Notes: a model not told the origin generated them from the sequence alone. A stretch of DNA of 16,406 nt from Chloroflexota bacterium (GCA_010092775.1 JAADYZ010000447.1:1-16406); one strand, 5' to 3'; numbered from the stretch's first letter, positions 1 through 6,941 are shown. Translations and numbers: made by a program.

Positions 1-664
1 GAATCAGGAGGTGCAGCAGTGAGCCTAATACCGCCCCCCAGGCCAAGCCATAAATGTCGATGAAGGGGGCAAAGACCAAAGCCCCAATCACTATGCCAAT
101 GTTGTAGAGCGTCGGGGCCAGTGCCGGAAGCAAGAAGCGCTGGTAGGCGTTCAGCACGCCCATCTGCAAGCCGCTGATGGCAAAGATCGTCGGCGTAATC
201 AGCATGATGCGCAGCAGTTGGATCGCCAGGTCTTGGGTGGACGCAGCCGCGTCGGCAGCAATGATGCCGCGCATCAGCGGCCCGGCGAAGATAAACATCA
301 AGATCGACAGCGCCAGCACAATCAGGCTGATTAGATAGGTGATGGCGTTGGCCAGCCGCCAGGCATTGTCTTCCTCGTGCTGGGCGAGGTACTGCGTGAA
401 CACAGGGATGAAGGCCGACCCCAGTGCGCCACCCGCTACCACATAGAAGATCGTCTCCGAGGGGCGCGCGGCAAATACAAAGGCATCGTAGATGGCCCCC
501 TGGCCAAACACGGCCCCGGTCACACCCTCGCGGATGAAGCCCATCGCCCGGCTGAGCACAAAACCGCCCATCACCAGCAGAGAGCCGCGGGCCAGCCCGG
601 TGCCGGAGAGGGCGCGGCCTCCGGTGGCTTGAGGGGGTGATTCGCGATCGGTCGGCGCAGACAT
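1..664 (-). CDS. murJ: MurJ/MviN lipid II flippase, N-terminal part (runs off left edge)
   Basis: The reverse strand reads open from ATG at 664-662 to the window edge, giving 221 codons of a much longer membrane protein (the family is about 500 residues). After a hydrophilic N-terminus of about 25 residues come the features of the MurJ/MviN family. These are a first membrane segment ending in a conserved Arg/Gly/Phe/Arg/Glu stretch (SRAMGFIREG), then DAFVFAARP, then ALGSAFIPVFTQY, then further hydrophobic helices. MurJ moves undecaprenyl-linked peptidoglycan precursor across the inner membrane. The gene is divergent from the cytochrome lipoprotein. A strong promoter lies so close to the ATG that there is no room for a Shine-Dalgarno sequence, so translation may be leaderless. 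The family call is firm; only the 5' part is visible. Confidence 0.93.
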   Translation of the reverse strand, partial: MSAPTDRESPPQATGGRALSGTGLARGSLLVMGGFVLSRAMGFIREGVTGAVFGQGAIYDAFVFAARPSETIFYVVAGGALGSAFIPVFTQYLAQHEEDNAWRLANAITYLISLIVLALSILMFIFAGPLMRGIIAADAAASTQDLAIQLLRIMLITPTIFAISGLQMGVLNAYQRFLLPALAPTLYNIGIVIGALVFAPFIDIYGLAWGAVLGSLLHLLI

Positions 665-699
665 GCGACCAGTATAGACCCCGCCCAGCGACCTGCCAA
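665..699 (-). promoter_or_regulatory. murJ promoter, possibly giving a leaderless mRNA
   Basis: On the reverse strand a -35 box TTGGCA (699-694) and a -10 box TATACT (676-671) are separated by 17 bases, close to the sigma-70 consensus. Only six bases separate the -10 from the murJ ATG, so the predicted transcription start falls at or next to the A of the ATG. Confidence 0.7.
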
Positions 700-706
700 A
701 AAGCAC

Positions 707-735
707 CTGCTCTATTGTTCACAATGTGCTAGTAT
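707..735 (+). promoter_or_regulatory. Candidate extended -10 promoter of the cytochrome c gene, with a small palindrome
   Basis: TAGTAT (730-735) is preceded by TGC, an extended -10 arrangement. The -35 region (CTGCTC, 707-712) is poor. An inverted repeat ATTGT-TC-ACAAT (714-725) sits in the spacer and could be an operator. It is the best plus-strand promoter I find upstream of 796. Confidence 0.35.
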
Positions 736-795
736 CTGGATCGCTAAACGCTGGGAAGCGCAGCGTTTGCTGCGCAAATCAGAAAGAGATTCAAC

Positions 796-1188
796 ATGAG
801 ACGGAAGATGATCCTGCTGACCCTGTTAGTGCTGATCATCCTGCTGATTGCTGTGGGCTGTGGCGGAAGTGCCGCGCCAGTGGATGAAGCGGTTTTGCGT
901 GGCGAAGAGCTGTTCGAGACCGGTGGCGCCAGCGGAATCCCTTGCATGTCCTGCCATGCGCTCGATGGTACCCAATTGGTGGGGCCACCCGTGAACGGGA
1001 TCGCGGATGTGGCCGGATCGCGGGTGCCAGGTCAATCTGCTGAAGAGTACCTGCGCCTGTCGATCACCGATCCGAGCGACTATGTGGTCGAAGGGTTCAG
1101 CGATCTGATGAACAAGAACTACCCCGATCAGCTTTCTGAGCAAGACATCGATGACCTTGTGGCCTACATGCTGACCTTGAGCGACTGA
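796..1188 (+). CDS. Mono-haem cytochrome c lipoprotein
   Basis: The 130-residue product starts with a short basic N-terminus and a hydrophobic helix (about residues 6-20) ending in a lipobox, IAVGC with Cys22 as the likely lipidated residue. The exported domain carries one haem-binding motif, CMSCH (residues 50-54). A Met at about residue 105 is the likely distal axial ligand. The C-terminal DIDDLVAYMLTL helix is typical of class I cytochrome c domains. The length is normal for a single-haem cytochrome. It is probably a membrane-anchored electron carrier on the outer face of the cytoplasmic membrane. A purine-rich AAAGAGA lies upstream of the ATG. Partners cannot be named, since no oxidase subunit lies next to it. 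It resembles the haem domain appended to some cytochrome oxidase subunit II proteins, but here it stands alone. Confidence 0.9.
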   Translation: MRRKMILLTLLVLIILLIAVGCGGSAAPVDEAVLRGEELFETGGASGIPCMSCHALDGTQLVGPPVNGIADVAGSRVPGQSAEEYLRLSITDPSDYVVEGFSDLMNKNYPDQLSEQDIDDLVAYMLTLSD

Positions 1189-1390
1189 GATGAAGTGGCA
1201 AGCCCCAGATCCGAGGTATGTGTGCGATTAGGCGGTTGGTGGCTCCATGGTCAGGGCTTGCCTTTGGACAACAAATGTTGTTTTCCAGACTACAGGTCTC
1301 ACTTTAGATGATCGTCCAAGAGATGTCAACGGCCAAGTTGGCGACTGCGTCGTCTATACGACACATCGCGAAAAGTGTCTAGAAAAGCGC
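1189..1390. other. Intergenic stretch without a convincing gene
   Basis: Between the cytochrome stop and the Aim24-gene terminator I see no supported coding region. A small inverted repeat GTCGT-ctat-ACGAC (1349-1362) is present. A reading frame beginning at 1247 exists but runs through the terminator hairpin and into the 3' end of the opposite gene, so it is not called. Confidence 0.5.
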
Positions 1391-1427
1391 GAGCCTGAGG
1401 TCCGCCAGTGGAGGCGGCCTCAGGCTC
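1383..1427 (-). terminator. Intrinsic terminator of the Aim24-family gene
   Basis: A perfect 10-bp stem (GAGCCTGAGG 1391-1400 with CCTCAGGCTC 1418-1427) continues, after one bulged base, into CCGCC/GGCGG with a six-base loop. Read on the minus strand the stem is followed by GCGCTTTTCT (1390-1381), a short T-run. It lies 28 bases beyond the stop codon of the minus-strand gene. Confidence 0.75.
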
Positions 1428-1454
1428 ATTGGCTTGATCTACACCAGGTCGGGA

Positions 1455-2171
1455 TTACCCACCCAGGCGCACATTGACGCCGCTACCGCCGCTGCCATCG
1501 CTGGCGGGTAGGCGCGGGATGAGCCAGGCCAAGAAGGCATCTTGCGAACGGGTTTGGAGTAACGCACGACCCGGACCGGTCAAATCGACGACCAGACCCT
1601 CGCCGCTGAACAGGGTTGATTTGATGCCACCGATGGTGCGCACGTCGTAGCCAATGCCTTCCGTGAAAGCAACCAGGTGGCCGGTGTCAACGGTGAGCTT
1701 CTGCCCCGCATCCAGGTTCATTTCGTGGATCGCGCCGTAGCTGCTGACAATCAGGCTGCCGGTACCAGCGGCCTTCAGCATGATCAAGCCTTCGGATGAG
1801 AAGAAGGTCTTAGCGCCGCCCCACTTCGTATCCAGTTCGGTGCCACTCTCAGAGGCCACGAAAGCACCTGACTGCAAAATCATCGACTCGTTATTCAGGT
1901 TGAGCACGAACATATCACCAGGCAGAACGGGGGCCAGGTTCATCACGCCGCCGTCTGCACCGGCTTGATAATTGTTGATAAACAGCGATTCACCACCCAA
2001 GATCGAACGGGCCAAAGACTTAAGCAGACCGCCCTGCATCTTGGTTTCCAACGTGATCCCCGGCGACATCGCGACCATTGCGCCGGCTTCGGTGCGGATC
2101 GCTTCGTTGGGGCCTAAACGAACGCTGGCCATCGAGTAGGATGGCTGGTACGAAATCTTGATGTCCATCAT
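1455..2171 (-). CDS. AIM24 / TIGR00266-family protein
   Basis: The 238-residue product matches the bacterial AIM24 (TIGR00266) family. It is rich in beta structure and glycine-anchored turns, with an N-terminal KISYQPSYSMASVRL, then EAGAMVAMSPGI, GGLLKSLARSILGGESLF, a central FSSEGLIML and a C-terminal FSGEGLVVDLTGPGRALLQTR. These are the family's characteristic blocks, and the length is usual. There is no signal peptide or membrane helix. The start has an AGGAGAG ribosome site just upstream of two consecutive ATGs. The gene has its own promoter and terminator, so it is monocistronic. Bacterial members have no settled biochemical role, and the name comes from a yeast mitochondrial protein, so I assign the family only. 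Confidence 0.9.
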   Translation of the reverse strand: MMDIKISYQPSYSMASVRLGPNEAIRTEAGAMVAMSPGITLETKMQGGLLKSLARSILGGESLFINNYQAGADGGVMNLAPVLPGDMFVLNLNNESMILQSGAFVASESGTELDTKWGGAKTFFSSEGLIMLKAAGTGSLIVSSYGAIHEMNLDAGQKLTVDTGHLVAFTEGIGYDVRTIGGIKSTLFSGEGLVVDLTGPGRALLQTRSQDAFLAWLIPRLPASDGSGGSGVNVRLGG

Positions 2172-2213
2172 CTCTCCTGTGCTTGAGGGAAAAGCTGCGG
2201 GTAAGCCACAGCC

Positions 2214-2242
2214 ATTGTACGACGAACCATTTGGCGCGGCAA
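2214..2242 (-). promoter_or_regulatory. Promoter of the Aim24-family gene
   Basis: On the minus strand TTGCCG (2242-2237) and TACAAT (2219-2214) are separated by 17 bases. This gives a 5' leader of about 40 bases before the AGGAGAG ribosome site. Confidence 0.6.
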
Positions 2243-2309
2243 TCGATCAATCGGCTGTTGTATGATCGCCGCTGCCTATGCACAATCATGCCGACCCAGG
2301 GAGTCCCTC

Positions 2310-2974
2310 GTGATCTCCCGCAATCCGTTGATATGTTGTCTGGTTTTTCTGTGCGCTTGTGCGCTCACAGGCTGCGCCTCTTTGCCAACTGAAAGTCCCG
2401 CGACCTTGGCGCCTTCTGCCCAGCCGCCACTGCAACGGAAATGCCGCTCCCGACGCCGACCGATCTGCCAGCGGCCACGCCCCTGCCCCTTTCAACGGCT
2501 ACTGCTGCTTTGGGTGGGCTAGACGAAAATGCAACGGCTCCCTCCCAAGCAGGCGACCCCATCCCAACCGCGCTTGTGGAGCAGGGCGAGTCGCTGTGTG
2601 CCTCCTTCAATCTGCCAGAGACGGCTTGTGCTGGTGTTGATCGCAACGCGGCATGGACACCTTTCACCATGACGTTGGCCGGGGCTGAGATGGCGCTGGG
2701 CTGCTTCATGATGGGCAGCGTCGATGAGTCGCCAGTGCATCAAATCTGCTTCGAGCAGCCGTTTTGGATCGACCTCACCGAGGTGACGAACGCTGCCTAT
2801 GGGTCGGTGGGGCTGGCGGCGTGGTCATCGGCTCCGAATGAACCACGCAACCAGGTCACCCGGTTCGACGCTGTCGCTCACTGTGAGGCGCGTGGCGCAC
2901 GGTTGCCGACAGAGGTTGAATGGGAATACGTGGCACGGGGGCCGGATAGTTTGCTCTATCCCTGGGGGAATGAC
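2310..2974 (+). pseudogene. Frameshifted and truncated formylglycine-generating-enzyme (FGE/SUMF)-like lipoprotein gene
   Basis: A GTG start at 2310 (AGGGAG six bases upstream) begins a lipoprotein signal, about 20 hydrophobic residues ending in the lipobox LTGC, followed by a Ser/Pro-rich linker. That frame stops at 2522. The linker continues in another frame (AATATEMPLPTPTDLP from about 2423). One extra C in the CCC at 2419-2421 would join the two, so a one-base deletion is the simplest reading. The second frame then shows FGE-sulfatase features: GCFMMGSVDESPVHQICFEQPFWID, given here as GCFMMGS, a P-V-H and FWIDLTEVTNAAY, then RLPTEVEWEYVARG and YPWGND. The homology stops there. The remaining FGE core, including the NVWEW-type region and the catalytic Cys area, is absent. 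Related secreted FGE-like lipoproteins are often large and of unknown substrate. This copy cannot make an intact enzyme. Confidence 0.75.
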
Positions 2975-3353
2975 TATCTTGCTGCTGCCCTTGCCATTCA
3001 TCTACCGGTGCTTTTTCCGCTGGATTCTCTCGGACATGGTGCAGAGAGACCTGGCAGCGCTGGAGGCCTTCATTGCGGAGTACCAGATATCTGCGCGCTC
3101 ATTTGTGCGCCCCAACTATCTGAAATTCCTCATGCCCTCCGTGATGAGCGATGAGGACCTACAGCGGATTGACCTGCCCACCCTCGTGAAGATTGGTGAG
3201 AACGAAGTCATCTACTCTGCGCAGAAGGCCATGCAGCGCCTTGATACGGTTGCACCAGCCTTTGAAAAGGCGATCATCCCAGATGCCAGTCACGGTGTGA
3301 TGATCTCACAAAAGGACTTGGCCAACCGCAAGATTCTAGACTTCCTGGGATAA
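2975..3353 (+). pseudogene. C-terminal remnant of an alpha/beta hydrolase, fused out of frame to the FGE fragment
   Basis: Immediately after the FGE-like YPWGND codons, the frame that starts at position 0 modulo 3 gives about 125 residues resembling the lid and C-terminal half of an alpha/beta hydrolase. The visible pieces are LLLPLPFIYRCFFRWILSDM, a lid region, then LPTLVKIGENEVIYSAQKAM and the catalytic-His strand IIPDASHGVMIS, ending ILDFLG. The N-terminal half with the HG oxyanion region and the GxSxG nucleophile elbow is missing, and no start or ribosome site is evident at the junction. The frame differs from that of the FGE fragment, so a functional fusion is not possible. The simplest explanation is a deletion that removed the 3' end of the FGE gene and the 5' end of a same-strand hydrolase gene. 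Confidence 0.7.
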
Positions 3354-3372
3354 GGTCGAGTGGTCGCTGCAA

Positions 3373-4134
3373 TCACTCTCGCCGCAGGCGAGCAGAGCTG
3401 ACGGTGATGCTGCTGTCGCTGAACTGCACTTCGATCATGCCGTCCCGGATGGTGATGACCTCGCCGTGCCCATAGATGGGGTGGCTGACGCGGTCGCCGC
3501 TGCTAAAGCTGATGATCTTGGTGGCGCGCTGATCGGGTTGTTCGCGCTTCTTGGCTTTGGACTGCCGGTCGCGCACCAGATAGCTGGAGGGCAGGCTGCG
3601 CGGAACCCGATCGCGTTCGAAGAGCACGGTAACCGTCTCACGCGGGCCGTCTACCACACTCTCAATCACCATCCCACGCCCAAACTCGGCATGGATCGTT
3701 GGGTCGCCGCGCCGGAACAAGCCCCCGCGCGTGCCGTCTTCTGGGTCCACGCGTTCCAGTTCCATCCACAGCGCTTTGAAGGCGGCTTCATCATATTGAT
3801 TGCGCCGAATGTACTGGCGATCCCACACTGCATAGCCGATCAGCGCCAGGAAATTGCCCAGGAAGATACCGTAGAACCCGACGTTCGACAGCACCACCCA
3901 GAACAAACCCGGCTCCGGCTGCCCAATGAGGCCCAACGTGCCTAGCACGGCGATGAAACCGATGAAACCGTTAACCGCGCCCAGCACAATGGCAGGGACC
4001 CCAATCATGGTATAGGAGCGGCCACCCACATACAGCATGATCTCTTGCAAGGCGGCGATGTAAAGACCGCCCACCATCGCGATCAAGCCGATTAGGATCG
4101 TGACAACTGAGGCAAAGGAGACATCGAGAAACAT
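3373..4134 (-). CDS. Membrane protein with two C-terminal Tudor-like (UvrD-C/CarD-type) motifs
   Basis: The 253-residue product has three predicted membrane helices (about residues 8-30, 43-69 and 77-103). A soluble region of about 150 residues follows. It contains two related beta-barrel-like motifs: HAEFGRGMVIESVVDG followed by VTVLFE (about 148-173), and GDRVSHPIYGHGEVITI followed by MIEVQF (about 213-238). The G-D-x-V-x-H-P-x-x-G-x-G-x-V pattern is that of the C-terminal Tudor-like domain of UvrD/PcrA helicases and the N-terminal domain of CarD, both of which bind RNA polymerase in known members. The helices put these motifs at the membrane. The start lies three bases after the stop of the epoxide-hydrolase-like gene, so translation is probably coupled. 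I do not recognise a named family; the domain assignment is by motif. Confidence 0.75.
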   Translation of the reverse strand: MFLDVSFASVVTILIGLIAMVGGLYIAALQEIMLYVGGRSYTMIGVPAIVLGAVNGFIGFIAVLGTLGLIGQPEPGLFWVVLSNVGFYGIFLGNFLALIGYAVWDRQYIRRNQYDEAAFKALWMELERVDPEDGTRGGLFRRGDPTIHAEFGRGMVIESVVDGPRETVTVLFERDRVPRSLPSSYLVRDRQSKAKKREQPDQRATKIISFSSGDRVSHPIYGHGEVITIRDGMIEVQFSDSSITVSSARLRRE

Positions 4135-4137
4135 AGG

Positions 4138-5058
4138 CTAATCTTGGAAAAAGTCCAACAAAATCTGATTGACTTGCTCAGGGGCATCGTGCTGTACCCA
4201 GTGAGTGGCTTCATCAATAAAGGTCACCGAGCCATCGGTCGTATACTTCAGGCTGGCTTCGGCCAGGCCTTCGGTCAGCGCGACGTCCTGTTTGCCCCAG
4301 ATGACCTGTACCGGCATCGGCACTCGCCGCGTTTTGATGTCGAGCTTGGAGCGTGGTGCCGACCGATAATAGTTGAGCATGGCGGTCATCGTGCCACGTT
4401 CCTGGTAGGACGCTCGATAAGCCTCCAGGTCCTCAGGGCTGAAAGTCTGGTCGAGCCCGCTGCGCTTGAGAACCCGCAGCGTCGTATTCCAGTTACCCCA
4501 GCCCAAGGCCAGTTCCGGGATCAACGGGAGCTGGAAGAACAGGATGTACCAACTCCGCCGCCGCTGCTCTGGATTCTTGCGGGCGGCTCGTTCTAGCACC
4601 CAGGGTTGGGCCGAGTTCAGGATGGCGAGCTTCTTAATGCGCTCCGGATAGAGGAAGGCGACCACCCAGGCGACTGCGCCGCCCCAGTCGTGCCCGACCA
4701 GCCGCACCTGCTCATATCCCAGTGCATCAATCAAGCCAGCGATGTCCGCCGCCAGTACATCCAAGGTGTAGGATTGGAGGCCTTTGGGCTTGTCGCTTTT
4801 GTTGTAGCCGCGCATGTCCGGCGCGATCACGCGGTAGCCTGCGGCTGCGAGGGCCGGAATCTGATGCCGCCAGCCATACCAGAATTCGGGGAAGCCATGC
4901 AGCAGAAGAACCGGCGGCCCGTCTTCAGGACCATCCGTCACGACATGCAGCCGGATGCCGTTGCTCATCACCTCAGGCTGTTCGTGGGTCTGTGGTTTTT
5001 GACACTCCTGTTCCAGATTGTAGCGCACACTGTCTGCAAGGTTGCCCTGTCCAGCCAA
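4138..5058 (-). CDS. Alpha/beta hydrolase, epoxide hydrolase-like
   Basis: With the TTG at 5058 as start the product is 306 residues. The fold is clear. There is HGFPEFW (residues 54-60, oxyanion hole), GHDWGG with Asp124 as nucleophile in the elbow, Asp258 in WGKQD as charge-relay acid, and His286 in THWVQHD. An Asp nucleophile with HGxP is the epoxide hydrolase signature (haloalkane dehalogenases are close relatives). Lid tyrosines that could activate the epoxide are available around 171 and 230-231. It is cytoplasmic, with no signal peptide. The start is uncertain. TTG 5058 has AGGTGA only about two bases upstream, and ATG at 4968 (MSNGIRLHVV) would shorten the protein by 30 residues and matches where family similarity begins. 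It is first in a unit with the Tudor-like membrane gene. The substrate is unknown. Confidence 0.88.
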   Translation of the reverse strand: MAGQGNLADSVRYNLEQECQKPQTHEQPEVMSNGIRLHVVTDGPEDGPPVLLLHGFPEFWYGWRHQIPALAAAGYRVIAPDMRGYNKSDKPKGLQSYTLDVLAADIAGLIDALGYEQVRLVGHDWGGAVAWVVAFLYPERIKKLAILNSAQPWVLERAARKNPEQRRRSWYILFFQLPLIPELALGWGNWNTTLRVLKRSGLDQTFSPEDLEAYRASYQERGTMTAMLNYYRSAPRSKLDIKTRRVPMPVQVIWGKQDVALTEGLAEASLKYTTDGSVTFIDEATHWVQHDAPEQVNQILLDFFQD

Positions 5059-5070
5059 ATCACCTACAAT
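5042..5070 (+). promoter_or_regulatory. Promoter of the FxLYD-like lipoprotein gene
   Basis: TTGCCC (5042-5047), a 17-base spacer and TACAAT (5065-5070) form a good sigma-70-type promoter. It predicts a leader of about 95 bases before the ATG at 5172. It overlaps the divergent hydrolase start region. Confidence 0.6.
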
Positions 5071-5171
5071 GCAAGGGGTCTCTCGCAGGCGGGTTCACCC
5101 GGCGAGCGACCAACCAAGACCAAGGTACCTGTTCAGGCGGCACCGTCAACAGGTTGCACAAGGAGAACAAG

Positions 5172-6029
5172 ATGAAGCAGAGAAAAACGCCCTTTATGGT
5201 CGCCTTTGTCGCTGGACTGTTGGCGATTGTAGCTTGTACCTGTGGGGGCCAAGCGGTCGAAGATGTGTTCGAAGAGATTGAGACGACGCTTGAAGCTGAA
5301 GCATCCGGTGCAGACGACAGCACCGAGGCCGTAGAGCCCACCGTCACCCCGCTGCCTGCCGCAAGCGCGACCCCAGTTCCCGAAGAACCGGCTGACGTTC
5401 AACCAACCGTAACTCCGCTGTCTGATGACCAGTCCAATGCACCAACGACCTGGCAGTTAGAAGATCAAAACTGGTATACGACATCGATTGATTCCTTCTA
5501 CTTTATCGGGCGCATCACCAACCTGACTGGCTACGACATTCAATTCCCTGAAGTCACCGTCCGCCTGTACGATGACAACAACAATGTGTTGGCCGAGAGC
5601 AGTGGCTTCATGGACTTCAACGTGATGCTTGATGGCGAGACCCTGCCCTTCGCTGTGCTCTTTGCAGATGGTGTTGATGACAGTTGGACCCAATGGGAAG
5701 TGCTCTTCAGCACCGATCGGAACACGGTCTTCAACAATGTCTACTTTGAGTTTGAAGCCAACAACCTGGAAGCCGGTCCATCAGATACCATCGGTGAGGT
5801 CGTGATTACTGGTGACATCTCCAATACGGGCCAGCAGGCAGCAGAGTTTGTCAAGATTATCGCTGAGTTGTTTGACGCAGAGGGCAACATTGTTGGCTAC
5901 GAGCGCATCTTTGTCGATGTTGACGTGCTTCAGCCAGGGCAGACAGTCCCATTCGAAATCCTGGTACTGAACCTCGCAGGTGAGGTCGACAACTACACTC
6001 TGCTTTATGAGGGAACGGTGGCTGAATAA
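5172..6029 (+). CDS. Secreted lipoprotein with two FxLYD-like domains
   Basis: The ATG at 5172 is chosen because AGGAG lies six bases upstream and a lipoprotein signal follows at once. It is KQRK, then a hydrophobic helix to AIVAC with Cys22 lipidated. A longer frame upstream has neither. The mature protein of about 263 residues begins with an acidic, Pro/Thr-rich linker (to about residue 92, with two PTVTPL repeats). Two similar beta domains follow. One has IGRITNLTGYDIQFPEVTVRLYD with NNNVLAES (about 111-143), and the other GDISNTGQQAAEFVKIIAELFD with EGNIVGYE (about 214-244). This is the FxLYD pattern of extracellular immunoglobulin-like folds. The function is unknown; it is probably a surface structural or sensor lipoprotein. 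The gene is monocistronic with its own promoter and terminator. Confidence 0.85.
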   Translation: MKQRKTPFMVAFVAGLLAIVACTCGGQAVEDVFEEIETTLEAEASGADDSTEAVEPTVTPLPAASATPVPEEPADVQPTVTPLSDDQSNAPTTWQLEDQNWYTTSIDSFYFIGRITNLTGYDIQFPEVTVRLYDDNNNVLAESSGFMDFNVMLDGETLPFAVLFADGVDDSWTQWEVLFSTDRNTVFNNVYFEFEANNLEAGPSDTIGEVVITGDISNTGQQAAEFVKIIAELFDAEGNIVGYERIFVDVDVLQPGQTVPFEILVLNLAGEVDNYTLLYEGTVAE

Positions 6030-6045
6030 TCCTGGCCCAACAACC

Positions 6046-6079
6046 AAAAAGGGTGTGCTGATCAGCACGCCCTTTTTTT
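6046..6079. terminator. Bidirectional intrinsic terminator between convergent genes
   Basis: The stem GGGTGTGCT (6051-6059) pairs with AGCACGCCC (6064-6072), with one G-U pair and a four-base loop. It is followed by seven Ts (6073-6079) and preceded by five As (6046-6050). It can therefore end the plus-strand lipoprotein mRNA and also the minus-strand STAS mRNA. Confidence 0.88.
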
Positions 6080-6115
6080 GTCCTAGTGGTCGCTACGCGC
6101 TTGTCAGGGTGTGGG

Positions 6116-6466
6116 CTAGGCCATCCCCAGATCGCTCATGGCCTCGTCAAGTGATCCGTACATGACGAACACATCGTCGAAACCAGCTTGCACGAATAGA
6201 TCGTGGACGGCAGCGGTAACCCCGGCCAGGTAGATTTGTCCGCCGCTGCGCTGCATCGCCTGGGCCTGAACGACGAACATCGCCAGTGCAGCGCTGCTCA
6301 TGAAGCTCACGCCGTTCATATCAATAATCGCGTAGCCGTCACGCTGGGCGAGCGCGTCGTTGAAATCATCTTCAATCTCACGAGTCCCATTGGTGTCCAG
6401 GTCGCCCGTGATGTACACAATCGTGAGTCCGTTGTCGTACATCTCGCTTGATAAAGTGGTTGGCAT
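6116..6466 (-). CDS. STAS-domain protein (anti-sigma factor antagonist-like), second of a tandem pair
   Basis: The start is placed at ATG 6466 because AGGGGGA lies nine bases upstream; an in-frame extension to 6520 lacks a ribosome site. The 116-residue product is a single STAS domain. It has the strand GLTIVYITGDLD (13-24), the central strand YAIIDMNGVSFMSSAALAMF (45-64) and a C-terminal DVFVMYGSLDEAM. In SpoIIAA/RsbV proteins the Ser of the FMDSSG loop is phosphorylated by a cognate anti-sigma kinase. Here Ser57 or Ser58 occupies that site, but the following Gly is Ala. It is cytoplasmic. It sits 43 bases downstream of a second STAS gene and shares its promoter. No RsbW-like kinase, phosphatase or sigma factor is in view, so the partner is unknown. 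Confidence 0.88.
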   Translation of the reverse strand: MPTTLSSEMYDNGLTIVYITGDLDTNGTREIEDDFNDALAQRDGYAIIDMNGVSFMSSAALAMFVVQAQAMQRSGGQIYLAGVTAAVHDLFVQAGFDDVFVMYGSLDEAMSDLGMA

Positions 6467-6509
6467 ATCTGATGTTCCCCCTGGCGGTGGATGAGCTAGA
6501 GTTTCAGCA

Positions 6510-6863
6510 TTAGCTCTCAAGCGCTTTCAACGCTTCCTCTAGCGTGGGATAGATGTTGAACAAGTCTTGGAAGCCAGCCAGCGATAGGACCTCAAAGACG
6601 CGATCATTGACACCGGCGATGAAAAAGTCGCCGCCGCCCTGGCGCAGCATTTTGCCCTTCACCAGCAGCATCGCCATTCCAGCTGACGATATGAAATCGA
6701 CCTGGTTTAAGTCTACCACAACGCTGCTTCGCCGGTCAGGTACGGCGTGGGCAAAGCTGTCCTGAATGGTTTGCGTTCCCATCGAGTCCAGGTCGCCTGC
6801 GATCGTGATGACCTTGATACCGCTTGGACGGTCGTCTACAGACATGAAGGTTGTTTCGTTCAT
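6510..6863 (-). CDS. STAS-domain protein (anti-sigma factor antagonist-like), first of a tandem pair
   Basis: The 117-residue product is one STAS domain: GIKVITIAGDLDSMGTQTI (15-33), then VVVDLNQVDFISSAGMAMLL (48-67) with Ser59 or Ser60 as the candidate phospho-acceptor, and GFQDLFNIYPTLEEALKAL at the end. This is the full length for the SpoIIAA/RsbV class. Unlike its neighbour it keeps the Gly after Ser-Ser-Ala, nearer the canonical loop. The ATG at 6863 has no strong Shine-Dalgarno; an internal ATG seven codons in is possible. The two proteins are clearly paralogous, which suggests a local duplication followed by divergence. A well-formed -10 lies about 80 bases upstream. Confidence 0.88.
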   Translation of the reverse strand: MNETTFMSVDDRPSGIKVITIAGDLDSMGTQTIQDSFAHAVPDRRSSVVVDLNQVDFISSAGMAMLLVKGKMLRQGGGDFFIAGVNDRVFEVLSLAGFQDLFNIYPTLEEALKALES

Positions 6864-6941
6864 AATACATTCGGCTCGTTGTGCTATGGGGCTAATGATG
6901 CCAGCGCGTGGGGCACTGGTCGTTTACCCCCGTTCCTCGCT

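Noticed and set aside
714..729. TTCACAATGTGC shared by the regions upstream of the cytochrome gene and the GT-C-like gene (about 11622)
   Set aside because: A 12-base match is expected by chance in a window of this size, so no shared regulation is claimed.
1247..1477. Open frame of 76 codons on the plus strand
   Set aside because: It runs through the terminator hairpin at 1391-1427 and into the antisense of the Aim24-family gene. It has no ribosome site, and its composition is not protein-like.
2799..2974. N-terminal part of the plus-strand frame that later encodes the hydrolase remnant
   Set aside because: Up to about 2974 this frame is an out-of-frame reading of the FGE-like sequence. Hydrolase similarity starts only at the junction.
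3466..3945. Plus-strand frame of 159 codons opposite the Tudor-like membrane gene
   Set aside because: It shows no recognisable domain or start signal, whereas the minus-strand protein has membrane helices and two motifs.
4722..5171. Upstream extension of the FxLYD lipoprotein frame
   Set aside because: It overlaps the hydrolase on the other strand and lacks a ribosome site. The AGGAG and lipoprotein signal at 5172 define the real start.
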